A stretch of DNA of 64,000 nucleotides from Nannochloris sp. 'desiccata' (lineage: Eukaryota; Chlorophyta; Trebouxiophyceae; Chlorellales; Chlorellaceae): the NCBI GenBank assembly GCA_019044685.2, contig JAGTXX020000001.1:248001-312000 (forward strand), in the 5' to 3' direction. Shown here piece by piece: positions 34,858-46,825 of the stretch. Made by a program: the position numbers and the translations under genes. Within the stretch, counting starts at the first letter, position 1, and each line of letters opens with the position of its first letter. Under the pieces are notes generated by a model. That model saw nothing but the letters and a program-made list of their open reading frames with translations. It was not told the DNA's origin and made no database searches.

Positions 34858-37518
34858 CTACTGAGGGGGTCTAAGTCCTAACATAGCCATCAGCTGTGCA
34901 GGATTCTGCTGCTGTTGTGGCTGCGGTGCACCACCACCTTGCTGCTGCTGCTGCTGCATCGCTGCTGCCCTAGCCTGCAAATTCTGCAACTGAGCCAACT
35001 GCTGTGGAGTATAGCCAGCAGGAGGTGGTCTAACACCACCACCACCGGCTCCTTGAGGCGGAGGACCTCCAGGGAACTGCAATTGCCGCAACCCATGCTG
35101 TTGCTGCTGCTGCTGTTGCTGGCCAGGAGGTGGGAGTCTCATCCCAGCAAACAATGCAGCTAAATCCCCAGATGGCCCTTGCTGTTGCTGACCTTGAGGA
35201 GGACCTTGATGCATCTGCATATTCTGCTGTTGATGTTGTCCTTGTTGTTGTTGTTGCTGTGCAGCATTCGCAAGGAGCCGAGCCAGCAAGGGATTCATCT
35301 GTCCACTGCTGCCTTGTTGTTGCTGTTGCTGAAGGGATAATGGAGGCCCTCCTGCGCCAGGAGGTCCAGGACGGAACTGCCCCTGATGTTGGCCCGGGGA
35401 GGGTGGTCCTACCATTCCAGCTGGTGGGAACATTCCAGGTCGCGGTGGTGGGGGACCTCCTGGGAATACTCCAGGAGGCGGTGGACCTCCCATCATATGT
35501 CCAGGTGGCATCATTCCTGGGTGAGGAGGAGGGGGGCGCATTCCAGGTGGAAATACCATCCCCGGTGGTAATTGACCAGGTGGGCCACGCATCATATGAG
35601 GAGGTACGTGTTGCCCTTCTTGTTGTTGTGGTTGTGGTTGTTGGCCAGGGAAGTTCATTTGTGGAGGAGGTGGCATCATTCCACCACCAAGGCTACCAGG
35701 ATGGCCAGCACCCAAAATCTGTTGTTGATGCTGATATTGTCGCTGTTGCTGTTGGATATGCCCAGCGCTGTCATCAAGACCTCCTAATGCGATCCCTGTA
35801 GCAACATGCTCAATGTCACCAAGAAGTTGATTTTCGCCAGTTTTTTGAAGCATTGCAAGGAGCTGTTTGCCTTGATCAACGCCAGGAGGTCCCCCAGCAG
35901 GGCTAAGACCACCGCCCATAGCAGCAACACCTCCATAGCCACTTGGAGCACCGCCAGCAAGTTGTTGAGGTGCAGCATTAGGGTTGGGGGACTCCTCCAT
36001 TGAAAACACACTGGAGAATCTAGATCTTACCTTCTCGTCAGTTGTTTGAATCCCTTGTCCACCTGCACCCCCACCAGCAGCAGCAGGAGCTCCGCCAAAT
36101 AAAGCACGCATATCTACCTGCTGCCCTGGCATCGGCGGCCTTGAGGAACCACCTCCACCTCGTTGTTCATTTGCTTCTTCCTCTTCTTGTTCCTTCTTCC
36201 ACCTTTCTATTTCATCATCATCCACCAGGTCTTCAATAGAAAGATCATCTACCTGACCACCACCACCACCACCACGAGCAGCAGCACCACCGCCACTTCG
36301 GGATTTGCGCCACTCAGCTTGCATCCTTTGTCGCTCTGCTTCCATATCTTCTGCAGTCATTACTCCTCGAGGCGCAGTTTCTTCCTCAGCCCATTCTGGA
36401 ACCCCTCCACCTCCTCCACCTCTTTTATTGCCACCACGGGCATTACCGCCACCACCGCCTTCGAGAGGACCTCCCAAACCACCAGGAAGACGGTCTGTCC
36501 AATCGTAACGAGGTTCCGGAGCAGCTTTTCTAGACCTCCAATTATCCACATCACCATCTTTACTATTACTGCTATTGCCCCAGCGGGAAGAGTCTTTTGG
36601 AGCAGAGCCACTTTGAGAACGAGCTCCACCATCAATGCTGTTACTGCGTGGATTTGCAACACCACCACTGCCAGCAGCAGTAGAACCACCTCGTTTATTG
36701 CCGTGTCCGACCTGTGTCCAGTTTCCGTCAGCATCAACCGTACCACCACCACCTCGATTACTCAATGCAGCAGTAGAGTCGCTGCTGTTGCTATTGTTAG
36801 GGGGAGATTGGAGGTGTGAAGACGACGCTTTCCTACTATCCCATCGATCCATTGTCGCAGGGTCTTCATAACGTTGTAACTCACGTTGCCCTGGGTGGCG
36901 GCCAGTGATCGGGACGCCTTTTGAAGGGGAAGTAGCAAACGCAGTGGGCAGATTGGTGCTCCCATTTCTATGGAAACGAGAATCACCACCAGTGCCGGGA
37001 GACATAGCACCATCGTCTACTAAGCGGCTGTGGAGAGGTTGATTAGGGTTGCGACCGAAATGACCTCGACCGGCGCCAGTGGTGCTGATGCCGGCAATGA
37101 GGGCTGAATGGCGGGGGCCTGGGGCAACGCCTTGAGGGCCGAGATACATGGTTTCAGCTGGGGATTTATCAAAGAATACAGATTCTGAGAGATCACTGTA
37201 AGTAGTAGGAGGAATATAGGTAGACAGTGTCTAAGATCAGAAAACTGGGTAGAATTAAAAAAAAAACAGGGTAAGATTGAATTTTAATCTTACCTGAGAT
37301 CATCAGCTACGAGTCCCGTAGGCAATTCTTTGCACTTGGGTTGCTCTTTAAATGCCTTAAGAAAGTCTCTGCAACAAGTTTATGAAAGAGAAAACTTAAG
37401 ACACGCAAAAAATTAAATATCTTCCCCCTGCTCATGATGAAATGATTACACCCTGTGTTCGCAAAATAATGACGCACCTAGAGTACCGCTTCCTTTCCGA
37501 AGTAGTCTCCGCTGTCAT
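34858..37518 (-). CDS. Q/P/G-rich protein with N-terminal eIF4E-binding-like motif
   Basis: Three exons, 37518..37478, 37368..37294 and 37195..34858, join to 2454 nt (817 aa). The two short 5' exons matter: they encode residues 1-38 with KRYSRDFLKAFKEQPKCKEL and PTGLVADDL. This resembles the eIF4E-binding site of eIF4G (Y-x-R-E-F-L-L), with Tyr12 and Leu17 in place, but Lys18 stands where the usual hydrophobic residue is. The rest is disordered: RGG-like and Asn/Ser-rich to about residue 430, then long Gln and Pro-Pro-Gly runs (GMMPPGHMMGGPPPPG). No MIF4G or HEAT domain is seen, so it is not eIF4G; a 4E-T-like translational repressor or P-body scaffold is plausible. TTACA at 34803-34807 is 51 nt past the stop. 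Confidence 0.75.
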
Positions 37519-38037
37519 ATTTACTGACTTATGCTAGCGGTGTATATATTTTTCTTCTTAAAGTGGCTGATCACCAAGTTGTAAGATTGAGAATCGCTTC
37601 GACAGGGTGCGGCTGAAGCGTGCGGCGATTTTACTAAGTAATTGCACGAAACAAATAAATCCTGTGTTTATTTACTTCAGAAAATTGCGTCAATTTCAGC
37701 GACGATAGCAATCGAAGGATAAATGTGCTGCAATCTGAATTATTTAGGACCCTAAATGGATACAACGCTCTCCGGCGAAATGGGCTACCTTGAAAACATT
37801 AATTAATGTGATTCTACGGCGGAGATTGTGCACCAATCTCTCTATGACGATTCTTTTTGAAACCTTTCCTTGGCGGAAGAAATTTTTCACAGCCCCTAAA
37901 ACAGCTGATAGGTTAAAAACTACCTCAAATTAAATTCACTGCCAGACTAAATATTGTCCAAACTCAACATCAGAACAGCGAGCGCTTGATCATCAAAGAT
38001 ATTTTCAAATTTCACTGCAATCAATCTTTCCCCAAAG
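37519..38037. promoter_or_regulatory. divergent region, eIF4E-binding-like gene / DapB
   Basis: About 520 bp between opposite starts, AT-rich, with a small palindrome ATTAATTAAT near 37799-37808. No open frame or known motif was recognised. Confidence 0.4.
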
Positions 38038-39172
38038 ATGACCTGCCATAACGCTATGCGCGTGTCTCTAGGCCCCCAATCTATCTCCATGGGATCTACC
38101 AAATCTCTGCATGCTCAAAAATGCTCCCCAGTATCTATTTCAAGCAGAAGACGTGCTTGCGTAGTAGTGGCTGCCCAAGGCCCAGCGGTAATGGTAAATA
38201 GCTGCACCGGCAAGGTAAGAAACAACCCTTAGGAGGTCCTTTTAAGCTTATGGCATACTCAATTAGCATGCATGCATTTATTTCCTTGGCGAAAGGGGCT
38301 TTGAGCGCATAATTCATTCGAAAAAACAAAAAATAATAATAAACAAAATAAAAAAATCTACCGCTGTGCAGATGGGCCACTCCACAGCAGAGGCTGTCAT
38401 CCGTGCTGGCCTCACGCTGGTCCCATTCTCCTTTACCGGCCAATCCGAAGCCGTTGCAGTAGGTAACATCGGCGTCTGTGGTATCCCCGTTGAACTGGTA
38501 GGCCCTGAAGAAAGACTGGCAGCAATCGAAAGCATCCGAAGCACCTACCCTGATCTTGTCATTGTCGATTACACTCTCCCCGCTGCAGTGAATGCTAACG
38601 CTGAATTCTACTGTAAAAACAACTTACCATTTGTTATGGGAACCACTGGAGGCGATCGCGAGGCCCTTCTTAGAGACGTTGCAGCTTCTGGCAACTACGC
38701 TGTCATTGCTCCAAATATGGGGAAACAAATAGTCGCTTTCCAAACTATGATGGAAACCATGGCTGAACAATTCCCTGGCTGTTTCTCTGGGTATACAATG
38801 CGCGTAGTTGAATCTCATCAACGATCCAAAGTAGATACCTCAGGTACAGCAAAGGCTGTCGTAGCATCTTTCCAGAAAATGGGGTTAAATTTCTCGGAAA
38901 ATGAGATTGAAAAAATACGGGAAGAGGATCAACAGGTGAAAAGAATGGGTGTACCAGAAGCACACGTACCAGGACACGCATTCCATACATATACAGTCAC
39001 GTCTCCAGATAAATCAGTGACTCTAGAGTTTAAGCACAACGTCTGTGGGAGGGAGGTGTATGCCGAAGGCACTGTGGATGCGGCGATGTTTTTGGCAAAG
39101 CAGGTTGAGAAAAAAGCAGAGAAGAAGTTGTATAGTATGGTGGATGTATTGTCTGCTGGAGCGATGAGATAG
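38038..39172 (+). CDS. dapB: 4-hydroxy-tetrahydrodipicolinate reductase, plastid
   Basis: Exons 38038..38214 and 38372..39172 (GTAAGA / GTGCAG, phase 0) give 978 nt (325 aa). The first ~45 residues are a plastid transit peptide (MTCHNAMRVSLGPQSISMGS...). The nucleotide-binding start is VMVNSCTGKMGHSTAEA, in which the Gly-rich loop is assembled across the splice. VIVDYTLPAAVNANAEFYC and FVMGTTGGDRE follow, then SHQRSKVDTSGTAKA with the substrate site (S/K-x-D-x-S-G-T) and LEFKHNVCGREVYAEGT. Family knowledge: the NAD(P)H-dependent second step of lysine synthesis from aspartate semialdehyde. It matches the plant-type enzyme, whose KGxxG-like loop differs from E. coli DapB. Confidence 0.96.
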
Positions 39173-39758
39173 GATAGAATCGATGCGGTAATTAGATGAT
39201 TAAGAGAGTTCAAACGCTGCGTATGTAGAGCTTTTGAGCTTGCGGGTTCTTGCCTCAATATGGGGGGAATTGAGTTTTGAAATATTTTTGCTACTCTTTT
39301 TGTGGGGTCTGTTTTTTGATTTCTGTAATTGTTGGCCCATTGCAAATATATATTTTTGAAATTTGGGTTTTATTTAGCTGGATATGAGGAATGAAACAGC
39401 AGAGAATGCTATCTTGGCTGGTAGTTGAAAAATGGCGACGTGAAAGAGCAAGAGCAAGATTTTTTTTTGTTAATTACTAAGTTGTTCCAAGCACTCCGTA
39501 TATTAGTATCAATTTGGTACTTTGAGTAGATTTTCTGCGCTTCTCCAGAGGTCTCTGTAGCCCTTCAGGATTAAAGTAGATTTTTGAAAATAGCCACAGC
39601 ACAGCGTCAGAAGAAGTAGGAGAAGCATCCAGCAGGATTGAGCTGATTTATTTCAGGTATAAACCCTCTCGCATTGTGTTGAAAATCAAAACATTCTAAA
39701 CTCACACATAAAATATATTATTACGAGTGCACAGAGAGCGTAAATTGTATCGAGAAAA
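39173..39758. other. intergenic between DapB and TatA (same strand)
   Basis: About 586 bp. TGTAA at 39324-39328 is a candidate DapB poly(A) signal (152 nt past the stop). The remainder should hold the TatA promoter; poly-T at about 39461-39468 is the only simple feature. Confidence 0.4.
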
Positions 39759-40361
39759 ATGGTGATGGCTTTGAGAAACATGCCATGTGCTGCCACCCCT
39801 CGTGTAGCAGCACGCATGCCTTCTAGCAGCAGCGCATTTATTGGACACTCTATGACACAGCAGGGCATGAGGCTCGCAGCTCCTCGCCCTACTAGACAAG
39901 TCACTCGCATGGGCCTTTTTGGATTAGGAGTGCCTGAACTTGCAGTAATTGCAGGCGTAGTAGCTCTTATCTATGGTTAGTTAAATTGCAGTGTAGTTTG
40001 AAACCTCTAACATTGTATGCCATCAGCAAAACTGCCCATTTTCTGCCAATTTTTTCCCTGGCACCGTGATCTCAATTCCATCGTCGGCCGCTCACCACTA
40101 TTGTTTCTTCTCGTCCACTTTATTTTTTCTTTGCAGGACCCAGCAAGCTTCCTGAGGTTGGTAAGGGATTAGGGAAAACTTTCAAGAGCTTCCAGACTGC
40201 AGCAAAGGTGAGTTATTCTTCCTTTTGAAAAGATATTCAAGCTCCAGTTGCCTTCAGCGTTGTGTTTGATTTTAGTTTCAAATTTTCCCCTGCAGGAATT
40301 CGAAAATGAACTCAAAGAGGAACTCAAAGATGACGATGAAAAGCCTAAGAAAGATAATTAA
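39759..40361 (+). CDS. TATA: thylakoid twin-arginine translocase subunit TatA (Tha4)
   Basis: Three exons, 39759..39975, 40137..40207 and 40296..40361, join to 354 nt (117 aa). After a ~50-residue transit peptide comes the hallmark LFGLGVPELAVIAGVVALIY with the membrane Glu at 60, then GPSKLPEVGKGLGKTFKSFQ as hinge and amphipathic helix, and an acidic/Lys tail. It is the Tha4/TatA type rather than Hcf106/TatB. Family knowledge: many copies line up with cpTatC to pass folded proteins across the thylakoid membrane using the proton gradient. TGTAA at 40369-40373 lies 7 nt past the stop. The first coding exon alone would read into a stop, truncating the protein before the amphipathic helix. Confidence 0.97.
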
Positions 40362-40696
40362 CCAATTTTGTAATCATTATTTTCCCTTTTCGAGCGAAAA
40401 AAAGATTCTCACCTTGGCTTTAGTTGATTGACGCTGTTTTATTTTTCCTTCCTAGATTCTGTTGAATAAACACTATTTAAAAAAGACTTACTAACATGAC
40501 AGAACTATATGAAAATGCATAGCAAATCGTATTATGAGATAAAAAGAGGACAAAAAGGGACTGTATTCAGCTTTCCTTCCCTTTATTTTAAATATCTTCT
40601 TTTCAGCTCAAAAAAGAAAACCAAGAAAGGCTGGGATGGAAAGGAACAGTAAGTCAAGGAATTTTAACAGAGTCTGACAACGGTAGGGTCAAAAAT
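40362..40696. other. intergenic between convergent TatA and SKP1 3' ends
   Basis: About 335 bp of 3' UTR sequence, AT-rich, including the TGTAA of TatA at 40369-40373. No other feature was recognised. Confidence 0.45.
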
Positions 40697-41452
40697 TTAT
40701 GTATCAAATGCCCAAGAATTCTCCCTGCGGCACTCTTCTTCCTCTTCCGGGGTAAAATCGTTCTCAATGTTGAAAGTAGCACGAATCTCATCAGGAGTCT
40801 TACCCTTAATCATATTAGCGACAGTAAGGCAGGTCAAATCCAGAAGAGGCTTCATGTTGAGATAATTCGCAGCGAGGATGAGTTCGAAAAGGGTACCCTG
40901 GTCTACTTTGCAAAATTCAGTGTCCCAAGTCTTGAGTTCGTCATCGATTCTGACCTTGCCAGCGTCGTCCTTGCCGTCGGCTTTGGTGGTTTCAGCCTTG
41001 ACGTGCTCGGTGCAATATTCTATGACCTTGGCGAGGATGCGGGCGCTAACATTAGGAAGGGGGACATCTTCACCCTCACCGACATCTGCAAAGGAGGAAT
41101 TATAAGGAAATATACGTGATCAAAAATTCAAAATTTTACAATTGATTAGTTGTCGAGGTCGCGATCAGAGGCGCCTGACGCCCTGGATAAGCGTAACAGC
41201 CGCGGGTATACGATATCCTATGGTTAAGGGGGGTGATTGACGGCAAAGCAAGAGCTGCTCACCTTCCACCATATCCTTAATTGTCTGAGACATCTTGGCC
41301 ACTTCGATGTCCACCTCGAACTTCTGCCTATCCGCACTAATGAGAGTAACCTGTATTAAAATGAATGGAACATTCGTGAGCACACCCTGGCCGGGACTCT
41401 ATGCGTTGATTGCCTGGGGTTTAAAGCCTTGATCACTTACTTTTTGAGACAT
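40697..41452 (-). CDS. SKP1: SKP1, adaptor of SCF ubiquitin ligases
   Basis: Three exons, 41452..41441 (only 12 nt, MSQK), 41350..41263 and 41085..40697, join to 489 nt (162 aa). The largest exon has no start codon and so is easily missed. The N-terminal BTB/POZ fold ([30 protein letters not shown]), the acidic loop, [13 protein letters not shown] helix ([14 protein letters not shown]) and the C-terminal helices ([43 protein letters not shown]) are complete. Family knowledge: links CUL1 to F-box proteins; together with the E2 at 0.8 kb it belongs to the ubiquitin system, though the two are far apart. Confidence 0.97.
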
Positions 41453-41738
41453 GATGTTGAACGTTTGCTGTTTTCAAGGCGAAAGAGCTTGGTAGGGCAA
41501 GGGAATTTCGAAAAGTTTGTTTTCAAGAGCATTTGGGGTTTTGCTCGGCCTATTTTTGGTGCCTCACAGGGGTTGCTTGCTGCTGCTGTGCTGATCATAA
41601 CTTCTGCCAGCGGATGCGTTGGGTAGAGGGCAAAGCTCTGGGAGAAACCTAGGACGTCTACATGCAGTAGAGCAGTTATCTTACAATAGTTAGGCAGCGA
41701 TCAGAACAAGTGATAAAACGAATGCAGCAAATTTTCTT

Positions 41739-43625
41739 TTATCCCAGCGGTGGAGGGGATGGTTTTGGTGCTTCTCCCGCCGGCCCGGCTCCCTGTGGAG
41801 GAGGAGGCCGAGGCGCAAAAGCCCCTCCTTGATATCCAGGATGTACATGATGTCGCTGTAAGGAAATAGCCCCAAACTGCCCTGCTGTCGCATTAGCATG
41901 AAATTTCTGTCCTCCACCGCCATTCCCGCCACTTTGCCGCTGTTGTTGCTGTTGTTGTTGAGGGTGAGGAGGGTAATATTGAGGAGCCCCTTGCGCATAA
42001 TACTGCCCAAGAAGTTGCGGTGGGCCTTGATGTCCAGGATTATACTGTTGCTGGTGCTGATGTGGGTGGTGGCCAGGGGGAGGAGGTGGGGGGCCTGGGG
42101 GGTAAAACGCACCACCTCCTTGAGGGAAGCCATACGGAGGAGGTGGTGGGTGCGGCTGTTGATAGACGCCACCTGGGTAGCCACCTTGCTGTATATATTG
42201 CCCTGGATGTGAGAATTGTTGGGGATAGTGTTGTTGCCCACCACCACCACCACCATGAGTTCCACTGTAATTAGGTTGATAAGGGCCGCCTCTCCCGCCT
42301 CGACCACCACCACGGCCTCCTCTCCCTCGACCATACGTAGTATTCACACCACTGGTATTATTGCTCATGTTACGCTGCCTAGAAGAGGAAGGCTGTTTCG
42401 CAACACCACCAGCTCCAGTCTCGCCAAGGGCTGTCCCCGCTCCTTTTGCTCCACCACCACCGCCGCCACTCGCTGCATTTGCTTTTCTTTTCGCTTTCAG
42501 CTTTCTTTTATACTGCGCTTCCGCTTCATCATCAGAGAACTCCTGCTCAGGATCAATCGCTACTCCAGCAACAGCAGGTTCTACACCAGCTTCTTCAGCC
42601 AAATCACCATCATACCCTTTAACTCGCAATTTCTCTTCGGCAACAAAGTCGGCGAATCGATCGACTGAATAGACTTTAGATTCAGGAAGCAAAAGCTCTT
42701 GTTTGGTTGAAGAATGAGCAACAGTTTCAACTGTTTTCGCTGCTTCGTCTGCAGCATCAGCAGCATCTTCTGCAATTTGCAATTCAATTCCCTCACCTCT
42801 ACCATTTTCTTCTTCTTTTTCTTCCGTCTTTGCTACTTCCATCTTTGCAGCAGCCTTGTTCGTCGAGTTGCCAATATACCTCAGTGCGTATAAAGGCGCC
42901 TGTACGGGTCCAAATATATCCTCAATAGCTCCGATAATAGACCTATCTTCCAACACCAAAATCGACCCCTCATTCAATGCTCGAGATCCAGCAGCAGCTC
43001 TCACAACCACCGTCCCTTCAATAACACTCAGCACAGTCCCAGCCAAGGTGATTGCATCGTCACTAGTGATGTCGATGTTGTCTAATAGTGGGATGGGGAC
43101 GTCACCGAATAGAGCTTCTGTTGCAGAAGGACCAGTGCCACCGCCGCCGCCGCCGCCGCCAAAGCCATGCCCGTGCCCGTCCTCGTCTCTGTCACAGAGA
43201 CCTCCACTACCGCCACCTGATTCCATTTGGTCTACAACTCGGCGGAGATCTTCATAGCTATGGATTTCTAAGATTTCTTCATCATCATTGCTATCAAGAT
43301 CACTTTCTTCTTCAGATTCCTCTTCTTCCTCTTCAAATTCCTCTGCATTCACGGCGGCAATGTACTCGATACCTCCCTCTGCTGCTGGTGCTACTGGTTC
43401 TGCTTCATCTTCTGAGGAGCTGCTGCTACCACTACTACTATCTCTATCATCATCGCTGGAATCGTCTGCCTCTTCTTCAGAGCTTGAGCTAGTTTCTTCT
43501 TCACTGCTGGACTCGCCCATGGCTGCAGCAGCGGCCGCAGCGGCAACTTGAAGATCATCTACAGTAACGAGCTCTCCCCCGAAATCTCCAGCCTGCTCAG
43601 CTGTATATCCCATATCTCTATCCAT
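41739..43625 (-). CDS. NAF1: H/ACA ribonucleoprotein assembly factor NAF1
   Basis: Single exon, 628 aa. After a very acidic Ser/Glu/Asp-rich N-terminus (about 38-130) comes the Gar1/Naf1 core at about 192-345: AITLAGTVLSVIEGTVVVRA, LNEGSILVLEDRSIIGAIED, IFGPVQAPLYALRYI, and KVYSVDRFADFV after an insertion. The C-terminal half is RGG-like then Gly/Pro/Gln/Tyr-rich (YGRGRGGRGGGRGGRGG). Family knowledge: NAF1 binds dyskerin in place of GAR1 while box H/ACA snoRNPs and telomerase RNA are assembled in the nucleus. The 40-residue Ala/Glu/Thr insertion inside the core is unusual. TTACA at 41681-41685, 54 nt beyond the stop, is a likely poly(A) signal. Confidence 0.93.
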   Translation of the reverse strand: MDRDMGYTAEQAGDFGGELVTVDDLQVAAAAAAAAMGESSSEEETSSSSEEEADDSSDDDRDSSSGSSSSSEDEAEPVAPAAEGGIEYIAAVNAEEFEEEEEESEEESDLDSNDDEEILEIHSYEDLRRVVDQMESGGGSGGLCDRDEDGHGHGFGGGGGGGGTGPSATEALFGDVPIPLLDNIDITSDDAITLAGTVLSVIEGTVVVRAAAGSRALNEGSILVLEDRSIIGAIEDIFGPVQAPLYALRYIGNSTNKAAAKMEVAKTEEKEEENGRGEGIELQIAEDAADAADEAAKTVETVAHSSTKQELLLPESKVYSVDRFADFVAEEKLRVKGYDGDLAEEAGVEPAVAGVAIDPEQEFSDDEAEAQYKRKLKAKRKANAASGGGGGGAKGAGTALGETGAGGVAKQPSSSRQRNMSNNTSGVNTTYGRGRGGRGGGRGGRGGPYQPNYSGTHGGGGGGQQHYPQQFSHPGQYIQQGGYPGGVYQQPHPPPPPYGFPQGGGAFYPPGPPPPPPGHHPHQHQQQYNPGHQGPPQLLGQYYAQGAPQYYPPHPQQQQQQQRQSGGNGGGGQKFHANATAGQFGAISLQRHHVHPGYQGGAFAPRPPPPQGAGPAGEAPKPSPPPLG

Positions 43626-43974
43626 AATTTATTGGCTATTAGGAGCAATTAACTCGTCAAACGTGCTTAATTAAAGCAGATCTTGGCTTTATTTTCCAAG
43701 ATGCATGTATAAAGGCAGTCAGTTCAACAAGTCAAATAATAGAAATTGCGTGCTAAATATGTTTATCTGAATTTATTGAATATATAGATTTTGCAACTCG
43801 GCCTTTGAGCCTCCAAATTATATTGCCCCTCAAAAAATTCAAATTTTAACAGAGAACCCACTAGGCGCCACTGGCAGCCCTTTCCCCTCTCCTCTGCTCA
43901 ACCTCGTCTCTTAAATTATTATTTTCTTTACAAGCATAAACACAGCATTCATTATTTGAAGTAGAATAGGTAAT
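43626..43974. other. intergenic, NAF1 promoter and gyrB 3' UTR
   Basis: About 349 bp, both neighbours on the minus strand. TTACA at 43928-43932 is the candidate gyrB poly(A) signal. The rest is AT-rich with no recognised motif. Confidence 0.4.
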
Positions 43975-46536
43975 CTAAATATCCAATTCATCAAACCTAT
44001 ATTGATGTCCATGCTTTTCAATTAGTTCCCTTCTCGGAGCAACTTTGTCCCCCATCAATAAAGCAAACATATGGCTGGCCTCTGCGGCATCATCCAGCGT
44101 CAATTTCCTTAAAGTTCTCCTCTGAGGATCCATGGTAGTCGCCCATAATTGATCAGGCATCATCTCTCCCAGACCTTTAAACCGTTGCACGGAATACGAG
44201 CCTTGCTTCAAATTCTCGGTGGCCGCGGACATTTCTTGATCGCTATAAAGATACTTCACTTCTTTTTTACCACTGGCAGCGCTTGCTGCACTTAATTCCA
44301 ACTTGTACAATGGAGGGACACCTACGTAAATGTGTCCTTTTTCGAATAATTGGCGTTGATAACGGAATAAGAAAGTTAATAGAAGAGTCCGGATGTGAGC
44401 CCCGTCTACGTCTGCATCAGTCAAGATGATGATTTTGCCATAACGTAAGCTATTTAACTCTTCTTCTCCTTTTAAACCCAAACCTAATCCGACAATTAAA
44501 CTACTAATTTCGTTGTTTTTATACAATTTCGCGTCGTCTTGTCGTTCAACGTTTAAAATCTTTCCTCGTAGGGGGAGGATTGCTTGGAATTTTCTGTCCC
44601 TTGCTTGCTTTGCAGAGCCTCCAGCAGAGTCTCCCTCCACCAAAAAGATCTCAGTCTCATCCCTCACATTAGAGGAACAATCAGACAGCTTTCCTGGTAG
44701 CGTGCTGCGAGTTAGCACACTTTTCCTTCTCACAAGATCTCGTGCTTTTTTTGCCGCTTCTGCCGCTTTATATGCTTGCAATGCTTTGCCCAGCACTGTA
44801 TTCAATGTACTCGGATCCAGCTCCAAGGCTTCAGTCACAGCAGCACTGACTACTTGATCGACTATCCTCCTCACTTCAGGATTACCGAGCCTTGTTTTTG
44901 TTTGGCCTTCAAACTCCGGAGATGGAACTTTCACGGAAACCACCGCCCCAAGACCTTCCCTGATATGATCACCGGACAGATTTGGATCTGTATCTTTCAA
45001 TGCCTTGGTTTTACGGCTTAAAGAATTGACTGTTCGCGTCACAGCGGACTTAAATCCATCCATGTGTGTACCTCCATCGATAGTTTTAATAGAATTCACA
45101 AACCCAATCAAGGTGTCGCTAAACGCATCCGAGCACCATTGTAAAGCCACCTCAACATAAACACCGGAATTTTCTTTGATAAAGACAATGGGTGGATGCA
45201 CAGTTTGTTTGTCACGGTTAAGGTAGGTGACGTACTCGGCCAGGCCACCGGAAAAGTGGAATATCTCATACCCATCGGCGTCCATTGTGGATAGTCCAGA
45301 GGTGGTGGCGGCTGTAGCTGTGGCTGTTCCCTTAGAATTTTTTATTTTACTGGTAGTTCCATTACCATTGCCGTTTTCTTCACTTTTAATAGCAGCAGCA
45401 GCAGCACCATTACCAGAGGTACCAGAGCTAGCAGAGCTGCCACTGCCTTTCTTTTGTCCAAGAACGCGGAAATGAATTGTCGCCGAGGAGTTCAAGAAAG
45501 CTAATTCCCTTAATCTAGATCGAATTGTCTCAGGATCAAAACTCGCTGTCTTCGAGAAGATCATTTCATCATACTTAAACCGCACTTGTGTTCCACCTTG
45601 GCTATATTCTAAATTACTCTTATCCAGTGTCTCTACTTGGAGCTCAGTCGTGGCAAGGCCGCGCGAAAAAGTTTGTTTGAATTTCTGGCCAGCACGCCAC
45701 ACAGTGACCTCCATTTCCTCAGATAATGCATTCACCACTGAAACACCAACACCATGAAGTCCACCAGAGACGTTATACCCCGATGCATCACCACCAAACT
45801 TTCCTCCTGCGTGTAGTACAGTGAGCACAGTTTCCAAAGCGGACTTTCCAGTTACGGGGTGGAGATCTGTTGGGATACCACGTCCATCATCACGAATCAT
45901 AACCCAACCAGTGGCGACATCCATTTCTACAAATATATCCTTCGCATGTCCACCTTGCACTTCATCAATCGCATTGTCCAAAATCTCATAGACTAGGTGA
46001 TGAAGACCTCTTTGTCCTGTGCTTCCAATATACATGCCTGGGCGTTTACGGACGGGATCTAACCCTTGAAGAACTTGTATTTGGGAGGCGTCGTAAGTAG
46101 CAGCGGCATCAGGGTCAGCTGCGAGCTCTGCTGCTGCAGAGGTGGTGATGTTACGGGGAAAGCTCTGACGAGATGAAAACGAGGATGAGTTGATCAGAGG
46201 ACTACCTCCTCTGGTAGTGGAAAAGGGTAAAGAAAATCCAGAAAAATGTCGAGGGAGAGATAACGGGGCGAATGAGGTTGAATGTAAGGCAGTGGGTAGT
46301 GGTGAGGAAGAAGACGAAGAGCCAGCTGTTGTGGCGAGCGCTCTAGATGTGTGCATGGACAGCTGCCTCGCGCCGCGGGATAATTGCCGGCGTAACAGCA
46401 TGTTTTCTCCGATAGTATGATGGGTGCCTCCTAATTGGGCTGCGGGCATAGTAGCAGCGGGGCGGGAAAAGGAAAATAATAAAGCAGTGTTCAAACCGCA
46501 ATTTTCAAAAATCAATGGTAGCCAATAGTCATGCAC
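43975..46536 (-). CDS. gyrB: organellar DNA gyrase subunit B
   Basis: Single exon, up to 853 aa. The GHKL ATPase is complete: [48 protein letters not shown]; then the transducer and the TOPRIM domain ([34 protein letters not shown]) and the GyrB tail ([20 protein letters not shown]). Family knowledge: with GyrA it introduces negative supercoils into plastid and mitochondrial DNA. About 150 residues precede the ATPase; the stretch from Met46 ([15 protein letters not shown]) is a good presequence, and Met30 and Met46 are more likely starts than residue 1. A Ser/Gly/Asn/Thr insertion of about 60 residues interrupts the transducer. Poly(A) candidate TTACA at 43928-43932. Confidence 0.95.
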   Translation of the reverse strand: MHDYWLPLIFENCGLNTALLFSFSRPAATMPAAQLGGTHHTIGENMLLRRQLSRGARQLSMHTSRALATTAGSSSSSSPLPTALHSTSFAPLSLPRHFSGFSLPFSTTRGGSPLINSSSFSSRQSFPRNITTSAAAELAADPDAAATYDASQIQVLQGLDPVRKRPGMYIGSTGQRGLHHLVYEILDNAIDEVQGGHAKDIFVEMDVATGWVMIRDDGRGIPTDLHPVTGKSALETVLTVLHAGGKFGGDASGYNVSGGLHGVGVSVVNALSEEMEVTVWRAGQKFKQTFSRGLATTELQVETLDKSNLEYSQGGTQVRFKYDEMIFSKTASFDPETIRSRLRELAFLNSSATIHFRVLGQKKGSGSSASSGTSGNGAAAAAIKSEENGNGNGTTSKIKNSKGTATATAATTSGLSTMDADGYEIFHFSGGLAEYVTYLNRDKQTVHPPIVFIKENSGVYVEVALQWCSDAFSDTLIGFVNSIKTIDGGTHMDGFKSAVTRTVNSLSRKTKALKDTDPNLSGDHIREGLGAVVSVKVPSPEFEGQTKTRLGNPEVRRIVDQVVSAAVTEALELDPSTLNTVLGKALQAYKAAEAAKKARDLVRRKSVLTRSTLPGKLSDCSSNVRDETEIFLVEGDSAGGSAKQARDRKFQAILPLRGKILNVERQDDAKLYKNNEISSLIVGLGLGLKGEEELNSLRYGKIIILTDADVDGAHIRTLLLTFLFRYQRQLFEKGHIYVGVPPLYKLELSAASAASGKKEVKYLYSDQEMSAATENLKQGSYSVQRFKGLGEMMPDQLWATTMDPQRRTLRKLTLDDAAEASHMFALLMGDKVAPRRELIEKHGHQYRFDELDI

Positions 46537-46825
46537 ACGTATTCCTGTGCTCGGAAATAATTTAATACGAGTAAAATACCACGCTTGAAATAATAATCAA
46601 TATAAATTTTGACAAAGCGACATGATAAATATGAGTTTTCGGCTGCCTCTGTTTTTCGATCTTCTGCTGGAAGCAAAATTACACTATAACTGGCGAATTA
46701 CGCTGTATTTCATGCATTCATAAATAATATTGAACGAGCAAGTCATCACCACACTCCCGAACATCTCCTTGTTTGTCTTGAAATCCTCACATTTCTCAAA
46801 AAGCAATCTCCGAAACAAGGGCTCA

